Counted from the stretch's first letter, positions 18,247 to 27,085 are shown. The stretch is DNA of 64,000 nt from Candidatus Avirikenella pullistercoris (GCA_018710935.1 DVIX01000010.1:1-64000), one strand, 5' to 3'. Notes: generated by a model not told the origin, from the sequence alone. Numbers and translations are program-made.

Positions 18247-18444
18247 TTAACCTCCCTGAGTTGCCCGGATAATGGTGACATTATCTCCTTCCTGCAGGAT
18301 ATATTCTTCCCATTTGCTTGCTGGAATGATTTTAGTGCCTATGGCGATAGCACATCCTTGCATGGAAAGAGACATCGAAACGATTAAATCGGCGATGCTC
18401 TTTCCCTGGAAATCCGTTTCTTCGTTATTTACCAGAATTTTCAT
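18247..18444 (-). CDS. thiS: Sulfur carrier protein ThiS
   Basis: 65 residues, ubiquitin-like fold, ending in the diglycine (TQGG) that is adenylated by ThiF and loaded with sulfur for ThiG. The start MKILVNNEE and the internal VTIIRATQGG end match the family. First gene of the operon, 163 bases downstream of the TPP riboswitch. Confidence 0.95.
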   Translation of the reverse strand: MKILVNNEETDFQGKSIADLIVSMSLSMQGCAIAIGTKIIPASKWEEYILQEGDNVTIIRATQGG

Positions 18445-18607
18445 ATTTTTTGTTTTAACGATTTACATAAATTCGTTTTTTGTCAAACGTAGATTCCTGT
18501 TTTTAGAAAATAGGAATGGTGAGCTTAACGTTAAACGGTTCTGAGAATATAATATTTCTGACGAGGAGATAGGTACCGGGTATATAAACAGTGAATGCAA
18601 AAAGGTT

Positions 18608-18684
18608 ACGCACTCCCTACGCCGGTATTATCCGTGTCAGGTAAAAGGGTATAATCTCAGCCGTTTCCGGCACCCCTGTCGTTT
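18608..18684 (-). promoter_or_regulatory. TPP riboswitch (THI element)
   Basis: On the minus strand the element contains, in order, GGGGTGCC, GGCTGAGA, an ACCC..ACCTGA segment, GGATAAT and the GCGTAGGGA end, which together are the conserved core of the thiamine-pyrophosphate aptamer. It lies upstream of thiS and is expected to shut the operon off when TPP is plentiful, by blocking translation or by termination. No strong terminator hairpin is evident between it and thiS. Confidence 0.95.
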
Positions 18685-18735
18685 TCGGAAGGTTTTTTGA
18701 TAACTGCCCCTTCGCGGCATTCGTACCATATTGTA

Positions 18736-18765
18736 CAAAGATAATTTTTTTCAGTGAGAATACAA
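18736..18765 (-). promoter_or_regulatory. Bacteroidota-type promoter of the thiamine operon
   Basis: On the minus strand TTG (plus 18763-18765) is spaced 19 bases from TATCTTTG (plus 18736-18743), about 45 bases before the riboswitch core. Confidence 0.75.
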
Positions 18766-18773
18766 TCGATAAA

Positions 18774-19376
18774 TTATAAAGTGCAGAAAAAAGTTACCAG
18801 GAACGGAACGCTGAAATCAACGATTATTCCGTGAAATACGGATATGACTATAAATTCTTTTCCCGATACTTTGGTAATGATAGGCAGGGTTGTGTCCATG
18901 GTTGTGGCCCCTCCGGAGGAGATCGGAGCTAATTTCCCGAAATAATAAGCGAGCAGGGGAGCGAATAGCAGTGTAATAATTTCCCGCAAAACATTCGAGA
19001 CTAAAGCGACGGTACCTAATTCGGCTCCTTTGAACTCGGTGATAAAAATAGAGGAGAGAGAATAATATCCGAATCCTGAAGCTACGGCTAAACAATCTGT
19101 TAAGCTGCGGCCTCCGTACAATAGACCGGTAATGGCGCTGCCGGCCAGTGTTCCTATGATAGTTCCGATAGGCAGGATGAAAATTTTGAATCCTTGTTGT
19201 TTTACTGCGGAAAAGACGGTGCGGTCGCTACCGACACTGATGCCTACGAAAAACATCAGCAGGTATAAGATGTAAATTGTAATATCGTTTTCGATTACCG
19301 ATTGGGGAATCCAATCGGAATAACTTAAAATTACCCCTAAAATGAAAAAAGAGACGATGATGATGCTGCCTTTCAT
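18774..19376 (-). CDS. lysO: LysO-type lysine exporter, C-terminal subunit (DUF340)
   Basis: 200 residues with about five to six membrane helices. It matches the C-terminal two thirds of E. coli LysO (YbjE), including the FFVGISVGSDR segment and a Gly/Ala-rich pore-like stretch. Its start overlaps the stop of the upstream 90-residue gene by 4 bases (ATGA type). In E. coli one polypeptide holds both parts; here they are separate. Confidence 0.85.
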   Translation of the reverse strand: MKGSIIIVSFFILGVILSYSDWIPQSVIENDITIYILYLLMFFVGISVGSDRTVFSAVKQQGFKIFILPIGTIIGTLAGSAITGLLYGGRSLTDCLAVASGFGYYSLSSIFITEFKGAELGTVALVSNVLREIITLLFAPLLAYYFGKLAPISSGGATTMDTTLPIITKVSGKEFIVISVFHGIIVDFSVPFLVTFFCTL

Positions 19377-19645
19377 TTTTTTTCTTCTTTAAAAAAGCGT
19401 TTATAAATAAATAGGGCAGCGAATGCGCTTCCTATGACGGCTCCCGAGGTAATAACGAGGGCGTCTAATCCGATGGTCCCGAGATTATCCATAATATCCC
19501 GGTTAGCGCCTACCGTAATGCCTAAGAAAAAAAGCAAGGCATAGATAGCCAGTGAGATGATTTTGGGTACGAATGCCAGGCGTTTTTTCCGCAACAGGTA
19601 TCCGAGAAAGATTCCTGCGGCCATGATTCCAATGACTGTCAGCAT
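19373..19645 (-). CDS. lysO: LysO family transporter, N-terminal subunit
   Basis: 90 residues, about three membrane helices (MLTVIGIMAAGIFLGYLL, a middle helix with FFLGITVGANRD, and a last helix). This corresponds to the first third of LysO. The GITVGANRD motif is an internal repeat of GISVGSDR in the partner. There is no frameshift scar: the two frames overlap as coupled genes, a state common in Bacteroidota. Confidence 0.85.
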   Translation of the reverse strand: MLTVIGIMAAGIFLGYLLRKKRLAFVPKIISLAIYALLFFLGITVGANRDIMDNLGTIGLDALVITSGAVIGSAFAALFIYKRFFKEEKK

Positions 19646-19888
19646 ATTTTTTCTTCTGAAAATTCTGTCAAAGATATTTATTTTTAATAAACTCGGAGAG
19701 TGTCTCGTCGATTTCGGAGAAAGGTGCTATGTATCCGGGTTGAAAATTTCTGCTGAAAACAGAAATCGTATGCCCGGCTATTTTATATAAATTAAGGATT
19801 TTATTACCAAAATTACAGGTTTTGCCTTTGGGGGTTTCCGGATAATCTTAAAAACATTTATTTTTGACTTAATATAAAAAATAAGAAA

Positions 19889-20791
19889 ATGGATAAGGAG
19901 ATACAAAATATCAAAACGATTTTTGAGTACAATGATATATTGGGAATCGAAACGCTTCATCCGTTGGTTAGTGTGATCGATTTATCGAAAGCTAAACCGA
20001 TGAGGCATGTACGTCGGACCTTTGATTTTTATGCGCTCTTTTTAAAAGAAGTAAAATGCGGGAATTTGATATATGGACGTCAATATTATGATTACCAGGA
20101 GGGAACGATTGTGTGTCTTGCTCCGGGACAGGTCAGTGGTGTTGAGGACAACGGCGAAGTTTTTCAACCGAAAGGTTGGGCGTTAGTTTTTCATCCTGAC
20201 TTGATTCGGGGAACGGCGCTCGGACGGAATATAAAAAGTTATAGTTTCTTTTCGTATGAGGTGAATGAAGCGCTGCATCTTTCGGAACGAGAACGGGAAA
20301 CGGTTATAGATTGCCTTTCTAAAATTCGGGAAGAGTTGCAATATCCTGTAGATCGCCATAGTAAAAGGTTGATTACGATTAATATCGAAATGTTGCTCAA
20401 TTATTGTTTGCGTTTTTATGAACGTCAGTTTATTACGCGTACGAATGTGAATCGGGATGTGTTGGTACGTTTCGAACGGTTACTCGATAACTATTTTTCC
20501 GGAGATAATCCTTTGCGGGAAGGATTGCCTTCCGTAAAATATTGTGCGGGGGAACTTTGCCTGTCGCCTAATTATTTCGGTGATTTGGTCAAAAAGGAGA
20601 CCGGGAAGACGGCTCAGGAGTATATACAATATAAGTTGATAGATATTGCCAAAGAACGGGTTTTCGATCCGGATAAGACAATCAGTCAGGTTGCCTATGA
20701 ACTCGGATTTCAGTATCCTCAGCATTTTACACGGCTGTTTAAAAAAATGGTCGGATGTACTCCGAATGAGTACAGAATGCATACGAATTAG
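19889..20791 (+). CDS. AraC family transcriptional regulator
   Basis: 300 residues. The N-terminal ~170 residues form a cupin-like sensor (YALFLKEVKCGNLIYGRQYYDY). The C-terminal ~100 residues are the AraC double helix-turn-helix, with AGELCLSPNYFGDLVKKETG in the first and SQVAYELGFQYPQHFTRLFKK followed by GCTPNEYR in the second. Target and ligand are unknown; it reads away from the lysO pair and towards the convergent dps. Confidence 0.93.
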   Translation: MDKEIQNIKTIFEYNDILGIETLHPLVSVIDLSKAKPMRHVRRTFDFYALFLKEVKCGNLIYGRQYYDYQEGTIVCLAPGQVSGVEDNGEVFQPKGWALVFHPDLIRGTALGRNIKSYSFFSYEVNEALHLSERERETVIDCLSKIREELQYPVDRHSKRLITINIEMLLNYCLRFYERQFITRTNVNRDVLVRFERLLDNYFSGDNPLREGLPSVKYCAGELCLSPNYFGDLVKKETGKTAQEYIQYKLIDIAKERVFDPDKTISQVAYELGFQYPQHFTRLFKKMVGCTPNEYRMHTN

Positions 20792-20830
20792 TTGTGATTC
20801 TTTGTATAGGAAAGAGTTGTTAAAAAAGAA

Positions 20831-20858
20831 AAAGGGAAACGATTTATCGCTTCCCTTT
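20831..20858 (-). terminator. Terminator of dps
   Basis: AAAGGGAA (20831-20838) pairs with TTCCCTTT (20851-20858), with further pairing of CGAT/ATCG inside. The A-rich left flank gives a long U tract on the minus strand. Confidence 0.82.
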
Positions 20859-20878
20859 ATTCATGGATTGTCGTGAGA

Positions 20879-21355
20879 TTATTTATTGATATATGCAGTC
20901 AGCATCCAGATTAATTTTTCTTGTTCTTCCAAATATCCGGTCAGAATTGAAACGGTTACTTCGTCATTTACTTCCGATGCAGCGGCAATCAGTTTTCTTT
21001 CTTCTCCGACAAAGTGTGCGATAGTTTCCAATACATTTTGCAGAGCTTTTTCCCCGTTGCAAACGTTATCTATCTCTTTTACTTGTGCTGTTTTCAGGTA
21101 ATCGCTGTATTTGTTGGCAGGAGTTCCGCCTAATTGGAGGATACGTTCTGCGATAGCATCTATCTTTTCAGCGGTGTCGTTGTACATTTCTTCGAATTTG
21201 CTATGCAGTACGAAAAAATCGTGTCCTTTTATATTCCAGTGAAATCCGCGAAGGTTTGCATAATAGATTTGATAATCGGCCAACAATTGTTGTAAAGAGT
21301 CGATAATACCGGAAACTTTCGATTCGTCTAATTTAATAAAATCAAGTGTTTTCAT
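20879..21355 (-). CDS. dps: Dps-type DNA-protection ferritin
   Basis: 158 residues. Dps forms dodecamers that oxidise iron with hydrogen peroxide and can coat DNA. The inter-subunit ferroxidase motif is visible: YYANLRGFHWNIKG (His) and HSKFEEMYNDTAEKIDAIAER (Asp/Glu). No Lys-rich N-terminal DNA-binding tail is seen. It is divergent from oxyR, fitting peroxide control. Confidence 0.93.
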   Translation of the reverse strand: MKTLDFIKLDESKVSGIIDSLQQLLADYQIYYANLRGFHWNIKGHDFFVLHSKFEEMYNDTAEKIDAIAERILQLGGTPANKYSDYLKTAQVKEIDNVCNGEKALQNVLETIAHFVGEERKLIAAASEVNDEVTVSILTGYLEEQEKLIWMLTAYINK

Positions 21356-21397
21356 AGTTTTATGTTTTTTAAGTTATTATTTTCTTTTTTCTTAGTT

Positions 21398-21429
21398 CAA
21401 AGATACGGGTAAATCGATGCGTTTCAAAA
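21398..21429 (-). promoter_or_regulatory. Bacteroidota-type promoter of dps
   Basis: On the minus strand TTTTG (plus 21425-21429) and TATCTTTG (plus 21398-21405) are separated by exactly 19 bases, about 43 bases upstream of the dps start codon. A TATATTTG on the plus strand near 21442 may serve oxyR, so the two promoters would overlap back to back. Confidence 0.78.
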
Positions 21430-21483
21430 CGATAATTTCTATATTTGTATAAATAAATTCTATCATAATTTAATGCTATACCG

Positions 21484-22410
21484 ATGACGATACAGCAATT
21501 AGAATATATCCTTGCCGTGGATAAGTTCCGCCATTTTGCAAAAGCGGCCGAATATTGTTTGGTTACGCAGCCGACATTGAGTGCGATGATTCAGAAATTG
21601 GAAGAGGAGTTGGGGGTACAGATTTTCGACCGGAGCGTACAGCCGGTGTGTCCTACTGCCATAGGGGAAAAAATATTGGCTCAAGCGCGGATAGTTCAGC
21701 AGGAAGCGGGGCATGTAAAAGAGATTGTGAAAGAGGAACAGAAATCGGTATCGGGAATTTTTCGATTGGCTATATTGCCGACCATTGCGCCTTATCTGCT
21801 GCCTCGGTTTTATCCGACTTTTATGGAGCATTACCCGGAATTGGATATCAGTGTTACGGAAATGAAGACGCAAAATGCAAAAGAGTCTTTATTAAAAGGG
21901 GAATCCGATGCGGCTATTATTGCCAGTATTCCGGAGGAGGCATCGTTACAGAAAGATGTTCTTTTTTATGAAGAGTTTTTAGGGTATGTATCGAGAAAGG
22001 AACCGTTATTTAAAAAGGATTTGATTCGTACTTCCGCCATTACGGGGGAGCGGTTATGGCTATTGGATGAAGGGCACTGTTTTCGAGACCAGTTGGTGAA
22101 ATTCTGTCAGTTGGAAAATGTGAAAGATAATCAGAGGGCTTACCATTTAGGCAGTATAGAAACTTTTATGCGGATGGTAGAGGGAGGAAAAGGAATTACG
22201 TTTATTCCGCAATTGGCTTTTTATCAATTAAGCGAGCAACAAAAAGAGTTGGTTAGGCCGTTTGCAATTCCTCATCCGACGCGTCAAATCGTATTGGTTA
22301 CCAATAAAAGTTTTGTCCGTTATTCTTTGCTTCGGATATTGAAAGAGGCGATACAGGCTTCTGTTCCTAAAGAGATGCTTTCCCTTCAAGCCGTACAATA
22401 TTTGGTATAA
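21484..22410 (+). CDS. oxyR: LysR-type peroxide sensor OxyR
   Basis: 308 residues. N-terminal winged HTH of the LysR family (FAKAAEYCLVTQPTLSAMIQKLEEELG), then a periplasmic-binding-type effector domain. The redox cysteines are at residues 199 (EGHCFRDQ) and 208 (KFCQ), the same numbers as Cys199/Cys208 of E. coli OxyR, so a peroxide-formed disulfide switch is expected. It is divergent from dps and upstream of ahpC-ahpF, its likely targets. A strong terminator follows. Confidence 0.96.
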   Translation: MTIQQLEYILAVDKFRHFAKAAEYCLVTQPTLSAMIQKLEEELGVQIFDRSVQPVCPTAIGEKILAQARIVQQEAGHVKEIVKEEQKSVSGIFRLAILPTIAPYLLPRFYPTFMEHYPELDISVTEMKTQNAKESLLKGESDAAIIASIPEEASLQKDVLFYEEFLGYVSRKEPLFKKDLIRTSAITGERLWLLDEGHCFRDQLVKFCQLENVKDNQRAYHLGSIETFMRMVEGGKGITFIPQLAFYQLSEQQKELVRPFAIPHPTRQIVLVTNKSFVRYSLLRILKEAIQASVPKEMLSLQAVQYLV

Positions 22411-22489
22411 GTGTATATCGGTAGGGGATGTTTCGGAGTTATGCCCGTATTGATGCGATATCGGTTGTCTTTTATAAATCGATTCGGTA

Positions 22490-22520
22490 AATCCCGGTAA
22501 AATTTTTACCGGGATTATGT
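22490..22520 (+). terminator. Intrinsic terminator of oxyR
   Basis: AATCCCGGTAAA pairs with TTTACCGGGATT over 12 bases with a tiny loop, followed by ATGTTTTCT. The tail is only moderately T-rich. Confidence 0.75.
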
Positions 22521-22647
22521 TTTCTGTCTGGTGACAGGCATTCGTTCCGTCAAACCGGATGGTTGAGGATTCCTGTTATGAAATATTTTTCTTTATAATA
22601 AGAACTTTTGTCATGCTTTTTGTTTTGGAATTTTATTATTTACAGGG

Positions 22648-22663
22648 TCTATGAAGACATAGA
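22648..22663. promoter_or_regulatory. Candidate OxyR operator upstream of ahpC
   Basis: A perfect palindrome, TCTATG-AAGA-CATAGA, similar to the ATAG..CTAT half-sites used by OxyR. Its centre is about 64 bases before the start point inferred from the ahpC -7 box, the usual position for LysR-type activation. Confidence 0.55.
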
Positions 22664-22705
22664 ACTTTTCAATCGGAAATATTCTTCTTTGATAGGAAAA
22701 GAGTA

Positions 22706-22713
22706 TATTTTTG
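22706..22713 (+). promoter_or_regulatory. Probable -7 box of ahpC
   Basis: TATTTTTG matches TAnnTTTG. No TTTG lies at the standard -33 spacing, as expected for an activator-dependent promoter. The rest of the 22411-22760 gap holds the oxyR terminator and the candidate operator; nothing else is evident. Confidence 0.5.
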
Positions 22714-22760
22714 TATCAGAAATAATGATAAATAATTGATTAATAAAAAAATAAAAAATT

Positions 22761-23327
22761 ATGGAACCGATTATCAATTCACAGATTCCTGAATTTAATG
22801 TTCAGGCTTTCCAAAACGGAAATTTTAAAAATGTCAGCACTAAAGATGTTTTGGGCAAATGGGCTATTTTCTTTTTCTATCCGGCCGATTTTACTTTTGT
22901 GTGCCCGACGGAACTCGTAGATATTGCTGAAAAATATGAAAGATTTAAGGAGTTGGGTGTCGAAATTTATTCCGTAAGTACAGACTCTCATTTCGTACAT
23001 AAGGCATGGCATGATGCATCTGAGAGTATCCGTAAGATCAAATATCCGATGTTGGCCGATCCTACCGGTGTATTAAGCCGTGCTTTCGGTGTTATGATCG
23101 AAGAGGAAGGAATGGCTTACCGCGGAACATTTCTCGTTAATCCGGAAGGTAAAATCAAAATTGCGGAAATCCATGATAATAATATCGGAAGAAATGCGGA
23201 TGAATTGCTCCGTAAAGTGGAAGCAGCTTTGTTCGTAGCGGAACATCCGAATGAAGTGTGCCCTGCGAAGTGGAAAAAAGGAGATGCGACTTTGAAACCG
23301 AGTATTGATTTGGTAGGTAAAATCTAG
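22761..23327 (+). CDS. ahpC: Alkyl hydroperoxide reductase subunit C (typical 2-Cys peroxiredoxin)
   Basis: 188 residues. It reduces hydrogen peroxide and organic peroxides. The peroxidatic Cys48 is in FTFVCPTE, and the resolving cysteine is in the C-terminal NEVCPAKW. Full length for AhpC1-type enzymes. ahpF lies 116 bases downstream on the same strand. Confidence 0.97.
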   Translation: MEPIINSQIPEFNVQAFQNGNFKNVSTKDVLGKWAIFFFYPADFTFVCPTELVDIAEKYERFKELGVEIYSVSTDSHFVHKAWHDASESIRKIKYPMLADPTGVLSRAFGVMIEEEGMAYRGTFLVNPEGKIKIAEIHDNNIGRNADELLRKVEAALFVAEHPNEVCPAKWKKGDATLKPSIDLVGKI

Positions 23328-23443
23328 ACTGGTTATTTTATAAAGCGTAGGAAGAAGGAAGAACGGAAATGGAGCAAAGCTTCGATTACTTTCTTCCTTT
23401 TTCTTTTGGTTTGAAATAGTTTAAAAAGATAAAAAAGAATGTT

Positions 23444-24997
23444 ATGTTAGATACAGCATTGAAGCAGCAGCTTCGTTCGATTTTTCAGGGATTGGACAAC
23501 TCTTTTACATTTGAAGTGTCTGTGGCCCCGGAACATGAAAGCAGGCAAGAGTTGCTGGAATTATTGAACGATGTTTCGGAATGTTCGGATAAATTATCTG
23601 TCCGGATTTCGGGGAATAAGGGATTGGAATTTACATTATTGAAAAATGGGGAAAAGACCGGTATCGAATTCCGGGCTGTCCCGAATGGCCATGAGTTCTC
23701 TTCGTTGATAATGGCAGTGATGAATGCCGACGGAAAAGGGAAGAATTTCCCGGATGAGGATATTTGCAACCGGGTGAAAAGGTTGAAAGGCCCGATCAAA
23801 TTAACCACTTATGTTTCTCTAACCTGTACGAATTGTCCGGATGTGGTGCAGGCATTGAATGCGATGACGACATTGAATGGCAACATCAGCCATGAAACGG
23901 TGGACGGTGCTATCAATCAGGAAGAGGTCGATGCGTTGAGTGTTCAGGCAGTCCCTTCTGTTTTTGCGGACGGAAAACTGCTTCATGTAGGGAGAAGCGA
24001 TTTCGGTGAATTATTAGGTAAATTGGAAGAACGGTATGGATTAGCCGGAGAGAGCACCGATAATACGGTCAGAAGTTACGATGTCGTAGTATTAGGCGGA
24101 GGCCCTGCAGGTTCTTCCGCAGCGATTTATTCGGCAAGAAAAGGATTGAAAGTAGCGGTAGTGGCTGAACGGATAGGCGGACAGGTAAAAGAGACCGTGG
24201 GGATTGAAAATCTGATTTCGGTACCCGAAACGACAGGAAATGAGTTGGCAGGGGCTTTGAAAACACATATGGAGCGTTATCCTATCGATTTATTCGAGCA
24301 CCGTAAGGTAGAAAAGGTGGAAATACGGGGTAAGGAAAAAGCCGTGTGTGTTTCCGGAGGAGGCGAATTCATTGCTCCTGCGTTGATTGTCGCTTCCGGA
24401 GCGAGCTGGAGAAAATTGAATATTCCCGGTGAAGCGGAATATATCGGCAGGGGCGTCGCTTTTTGCCCTCATTGCGACGGACCGTTTTATAAAGGGAAGC
24501 ATGTCGCTGTTGTAGGTGGCGGTAATTCGGGAATTGAAGCAGCCATTGATTTGGCAGGTATCTGCTCCGAAGTAACGGTTTTGGAATTTATGGATGAGTT
24601 GAAAGCTGACCGTGTATTGCAAGAAAAAGCGAAAAGTTTATCCAATGTGGAGATATTTACCTCTTCACAAACGACTGAAGTAATAGGAGAAGGAGGAAAG
24701 GTTACAGGAATTCGTGTTAAGGATAGGAAGAGCGGAGAGGAACGTACGATTGCGCTGGATGGTATTTTTGTTCAGATCGGGTTAGCGGCGAATAGTGCGG
24801 TTCTGAAAGAGATCGTAGAAACGAATCGTACGGGAGAGATTGTTATCGACAGCCATTGCCGGACGAATGTTCCTGGAATCTATGCAGCGGGCGATGTCTC
24901 TACTGTTCCTTATAAACAGATTATTATTGCGATGGGAGAAGGAGCGAAGGCGGCACTTTCCGCATTTGAAGACAGAGTTAGGGGAGTGATCGGATAA
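23444..24997 (+). CDS. ahpF: Alkyl hydroperoxide reductase subunit F
   Basis: 517 residues. The N-terminal double thioredoxin-like domain carries CTNC (about residue 128), and the C-terminal thioredoxin-reductase-like flavoprotein contains GGGPAGSSAA (FAD), the redox CPHCDG, GGGNSGIEAA (NADH) and the final AAGDVSTVPYKQ FAD motif. It passes NADH electrons to AhpC. A strong terminator follows. Confidence 0.97.
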   Translation: MLDTALKQQLRSIFQGLDNSFTFEVSVAPEHESRQELLELLNDVSECSDKLSVRISGNKGLEFTLLKNGEKTGIEFRAVPNGHEFSSLIMAVMNADGKGKNFPDEDICNRVKRLKGPIKLTTYVSLTCTNCPDVVQALNAMTTLNGNISHETVDGAINQEEVDALSVQAVPSVFADGKLLHVGRSDFGELLGKLEERYGLAGESTDNTVRSYDVVVLGGGPAGSSAAIYSARKGLKVAVVAERIGGQVKETVGIENLISVPETTGNELAGALKTHMERYPIDLFEHRKVEKVEIRGKEKAVCVSGGGEFIAPALIVASGASWRKLNIPGEAEYIGRGVAFCPHCDGPFYKGKHVAVVGGGNSGIEAAIDLAGICSEVTVLEFMDELKADRVLQEKAKSLSNVEIFTSSQTTEVIGEGGKVTGIRVKDRKSGEERTIALDGIFVQIGLAANSAVLKEIVETNRTGEIVIDSHCRTNVPGIYAAGDVSTVPYKQIIIAMGEGAKAALSAFEDRVRGVIG

Positions 24998-25016
24998 AAG
25001 GCTGTAGTTAATTTAT

Positions 25017-25059
25017 AAAAAAGAGGGAAAGGTTCCGTACGGGCTTTTCCCTCTTTTTT
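25017..25059 (+). terminator. Terminator after ahpF
   Basis: AAAAAAGAGGGAAA pairs with TTTTCCCTCTTTTTT; the symmetric A and T flanks mean it can serve both ahpF and the convergent MBL gene. Confidence 0.85.
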
Positions 25060-25095
25060 GCAGTTTTTGGTTTTGGAAGAAATTTGGTTCTGTTT

Positions 25096-25920
25096 TTATA
25101 AATGTATTTTCATTCCGGTATTAAACAGGTGAAATTGTGAACGGAGTATTTCCGAAAGGACCGAAACAGCGTGATCACCGGTGCAGTGTCCTGTATATAA
25201 TTCTAATGAAGGGTATTCGTTTTTTATGGTTTCGGCGATTTGCCGTATCTCGTTGTCGGTTTCGAAATTATCTGCGATATGTGTACCTCCGATGAACGCT
25301 TGTATTTTCCCGTTTCCGGTAAAGGAACGGCAGGAATCCAAAATATTCAGTATTCCTGCATGGGAACAGGCAGACAGGACAATCCATCCTTTTTTATGAT
25401 TGATTATTAAGGAAATTTCATGGTCGAAAGAGTCGAATTGCTCTCTGTTACCTTCTTGTACGGTTAAAGTACGGTTTGCCGAAGGAGTAGGGTAATGGTG
25501 TGTATGGTTTACGATTATACCTGTGTTTTCGGTTAACATTCGGCTTTCTGTAATAAAATGGAAACGGGGTTTCAGGCGTTCGAAAAGAATCGGATTCATG
25601 CCTATTTCCCGTTTTTCTTTTCGGCAGGAAAAATAACGTTTCCCTTCTATATTGCAAGACAGATGGATCGGTGCATGCCGGTTGATTTCGGCAAAACGCC
25701 TTAGCCCTCCGGTATGGTCATTATGTCCGTGCGATAAGATTAAGTTGTCGATATTGCCGATATTTATTCCTGTTTTTTCTGCATTGTCGGCGAATTTTCC
25801 CGATGCTCCCGTATCGAATAGCCATAATAAACCGTCGGACTGGAAACAGAGGCTAAGGCCGTGTTCCCAGGCTAATCCGCTTGTCCCTGCGCGGTTGTCT
25901 ATCAATACGGAAATATCCAT
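25096..25920 (-). CDS. Metallo-beta-lactamase-fold hydrolase (COG1237 type)
   Basis: 274 residues. The zinc-binding SHGHNDHTGG motif is at about residues 63-72, with later metal ligands in SACSHAGI and YTGHCTGDHA. This arrangement is that of the COG1237 subgroup, some members of which are dihydropterin-related synthases; the substrate here is not known. No signal peptide. Divergent spacing from galE is 35 bases, same strand, so the two could share a transcript. Confidence 0.85.
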   Translation of the reverse strand: MDISVLIDNRAGTSGLAWEHGLSLCFQSDGLLWLFDTGASGKFADNAEKTGINIGNIDNLILSHGHNDHTGGLRRFAEINRHAPIHLSCNIEGKRYFSCRKEKREIGMNPILFERLKPRFHFITESRMLTENTGIIVNHTHHYPTPSANRTLTVQEGNREQFDSFDHEISLIINHKKGWIVLSACSHAGILNILDSCRSFTGNGKIQAFIGGTHIADNFETDNEIRQIAETIKNEYPSLELYTGHCTGDHAVSVLSEILRSQFHLFNTGMKIHL

Positions 25921-25955
25921 TCGGTTTTTTTAGGGGGCATGACAGTATTCGGGAA

Positions 25956-26978
25956 TTATAACCCTCGTAAATGTTTCTCCCACATCCAGGCGGAGAGGAG
26001 GGTTTCTTCGATGCTTTTTTCAGCTTTCCAGCCCAACTCCCGGTTTGCCAGTGAAGTGTCCGCCCATATTTTTTCGATATCGCCTGTGCGTCGTCCGGTG
26101 ATACGGTAGTTTACTTTTACTCCGGTCGTCTTTTCGAATATTTCTACCAATTCCAGAACGGAGAACGGACGGCCTGTTCCGATGTTGAAAACTTCGTAGG
26201 GAGTTTTGTTTTGTTTATCTATCAGGCGTACCATGGCGGCTACGTGGGCTTTGGCCAGATCGGTTACGTCGATATAATCGCGGATAGCAGTCCCGTCGGG
26301 AGTGTCGTAATCGTTTCCGAAGATGCTGAGGCATTTACGTATTCCGGCAGCCGTTTGGGTAATATACGGCATCAGGTTGTTGGGAATCCCTTTGGGCAGT
26401 TCTCCTATCAACGCCGAAGGATGTGCCCCTATCGGATTGAAATAGCGCAATGCTAAAGCAGACATCGTTCCATTTGTTGCGTTTACGGTATCTTCAATGA
26501 TATCTTCGCATATCTGTTTGGTATTCCCATAAGGAGAAGTGGCTTTTTGGCGGGGGGTCGTTTCCGTAGCGGGCAGTTCTTCCGGTTGTCCGTATACGGT
26601 TGCCGATGAGGAAAAAACAAAGTTGGGGACGCGGTTTTCCTTCATCAATGACAAAACATTGATAAGCGATTCCAGATTGTTCCGGTAATAGTCCAACGGT
26701 TTTTCTACGGATTCCCCTACTGCTTTCAGAGCCGCGAAATGGATAACGGCAGAGAATTGGTATTTTTTAAACAATTTCTCCATCGCATTTTTGTCTAAAC
26801 AATCTACTTGTTCGAATGCGACCTCTTTCCCGGTGATTTTTCGGACTCCTTCTACGGCGGATATTTCGGAGTTATAAAGATTATCGGCAATAACTACGTC
26901 GTATCCTGCGTTAGTAAGTTCAACGGCTGTGTGGGAACCGATATAACCTGCTCCGCCCGTTACTAAAATACATTTCAT
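25956..26978 (-). CDS. galE: UDP-glucose 4-epimerase
   Basis: 340 residues from ATG 26978 (MKCILVTGGAGYIGSHT), preferred to a further upstream in-frame codon because the Rossmann strand should start near residue 2. It converts UDP-galactose and UDP-glucose. GGAGYIGS binds NAD, the catalytic pair is SSSATVYG (Ser) and YGNTK (Tyr-x-x-x-Lys), and the specificity loop FNPIGAHPS follows. Needed for the Leloir pathway or glycan precursors. Confidence 0.96.
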   Translation of the reverse strand: MKCILVTGGAGYIGSHTAVELTNAGYDVVIADNLYNSEISAVEGVRKITGKEVAFEQVDCLDKNAMEKLFKKYQFSAVIHFAALKAVGESVEKPLDYYRNNLESLINVLSLMKENRVPNFVFSSSATVYGQPEELPATETTPRQKATSPYGNTKQICEDIIEDTVNATNGTMSALALRYFNPIGAHPSALIGELPKGIPNNLMPYITQTAAGIRKCLSIFGNDYDTPDGTAIRDYIDVTDLAKAHVAAMVRLIDKQNKTPYEVFNIGTGRPFSVLELVEIFEKTTGVKVNYRITGRRTGDIEKIWADTSLANRELGWKAEKSIEETLLSAWMWEKHLRGL

Positions 26979-27024
26979 AACCGAACTATTCGTAAAACAA
27001 TGGTCAAAAATAAAATATTTCCTC

Positions 27025-27085
27025 TTTTGCAAAGATAACGGAAAAAGGAGAATGAAATAAAATCTAATTGACTATCTTTGAAAAA
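27025..27085. promoter_or_regulatory. Divergent promoter region galE / GH2 gene
   Basis: Two TATCTTTG -7 boxes face apart: one on the minus strand (plus 27030-27037) for galE and one on the plus strand (27073-27080) for the GH2 gene. Neither has a clear TTTG at 19-21 bases upstream. Confidence 0.5.

Noticed and set aside
18774-19645. lysO as a frameshifted pseudogene
   Set aside because: Both genes have intact starts and stops and overlap as coupled genes, and the split form is known in this phylum.
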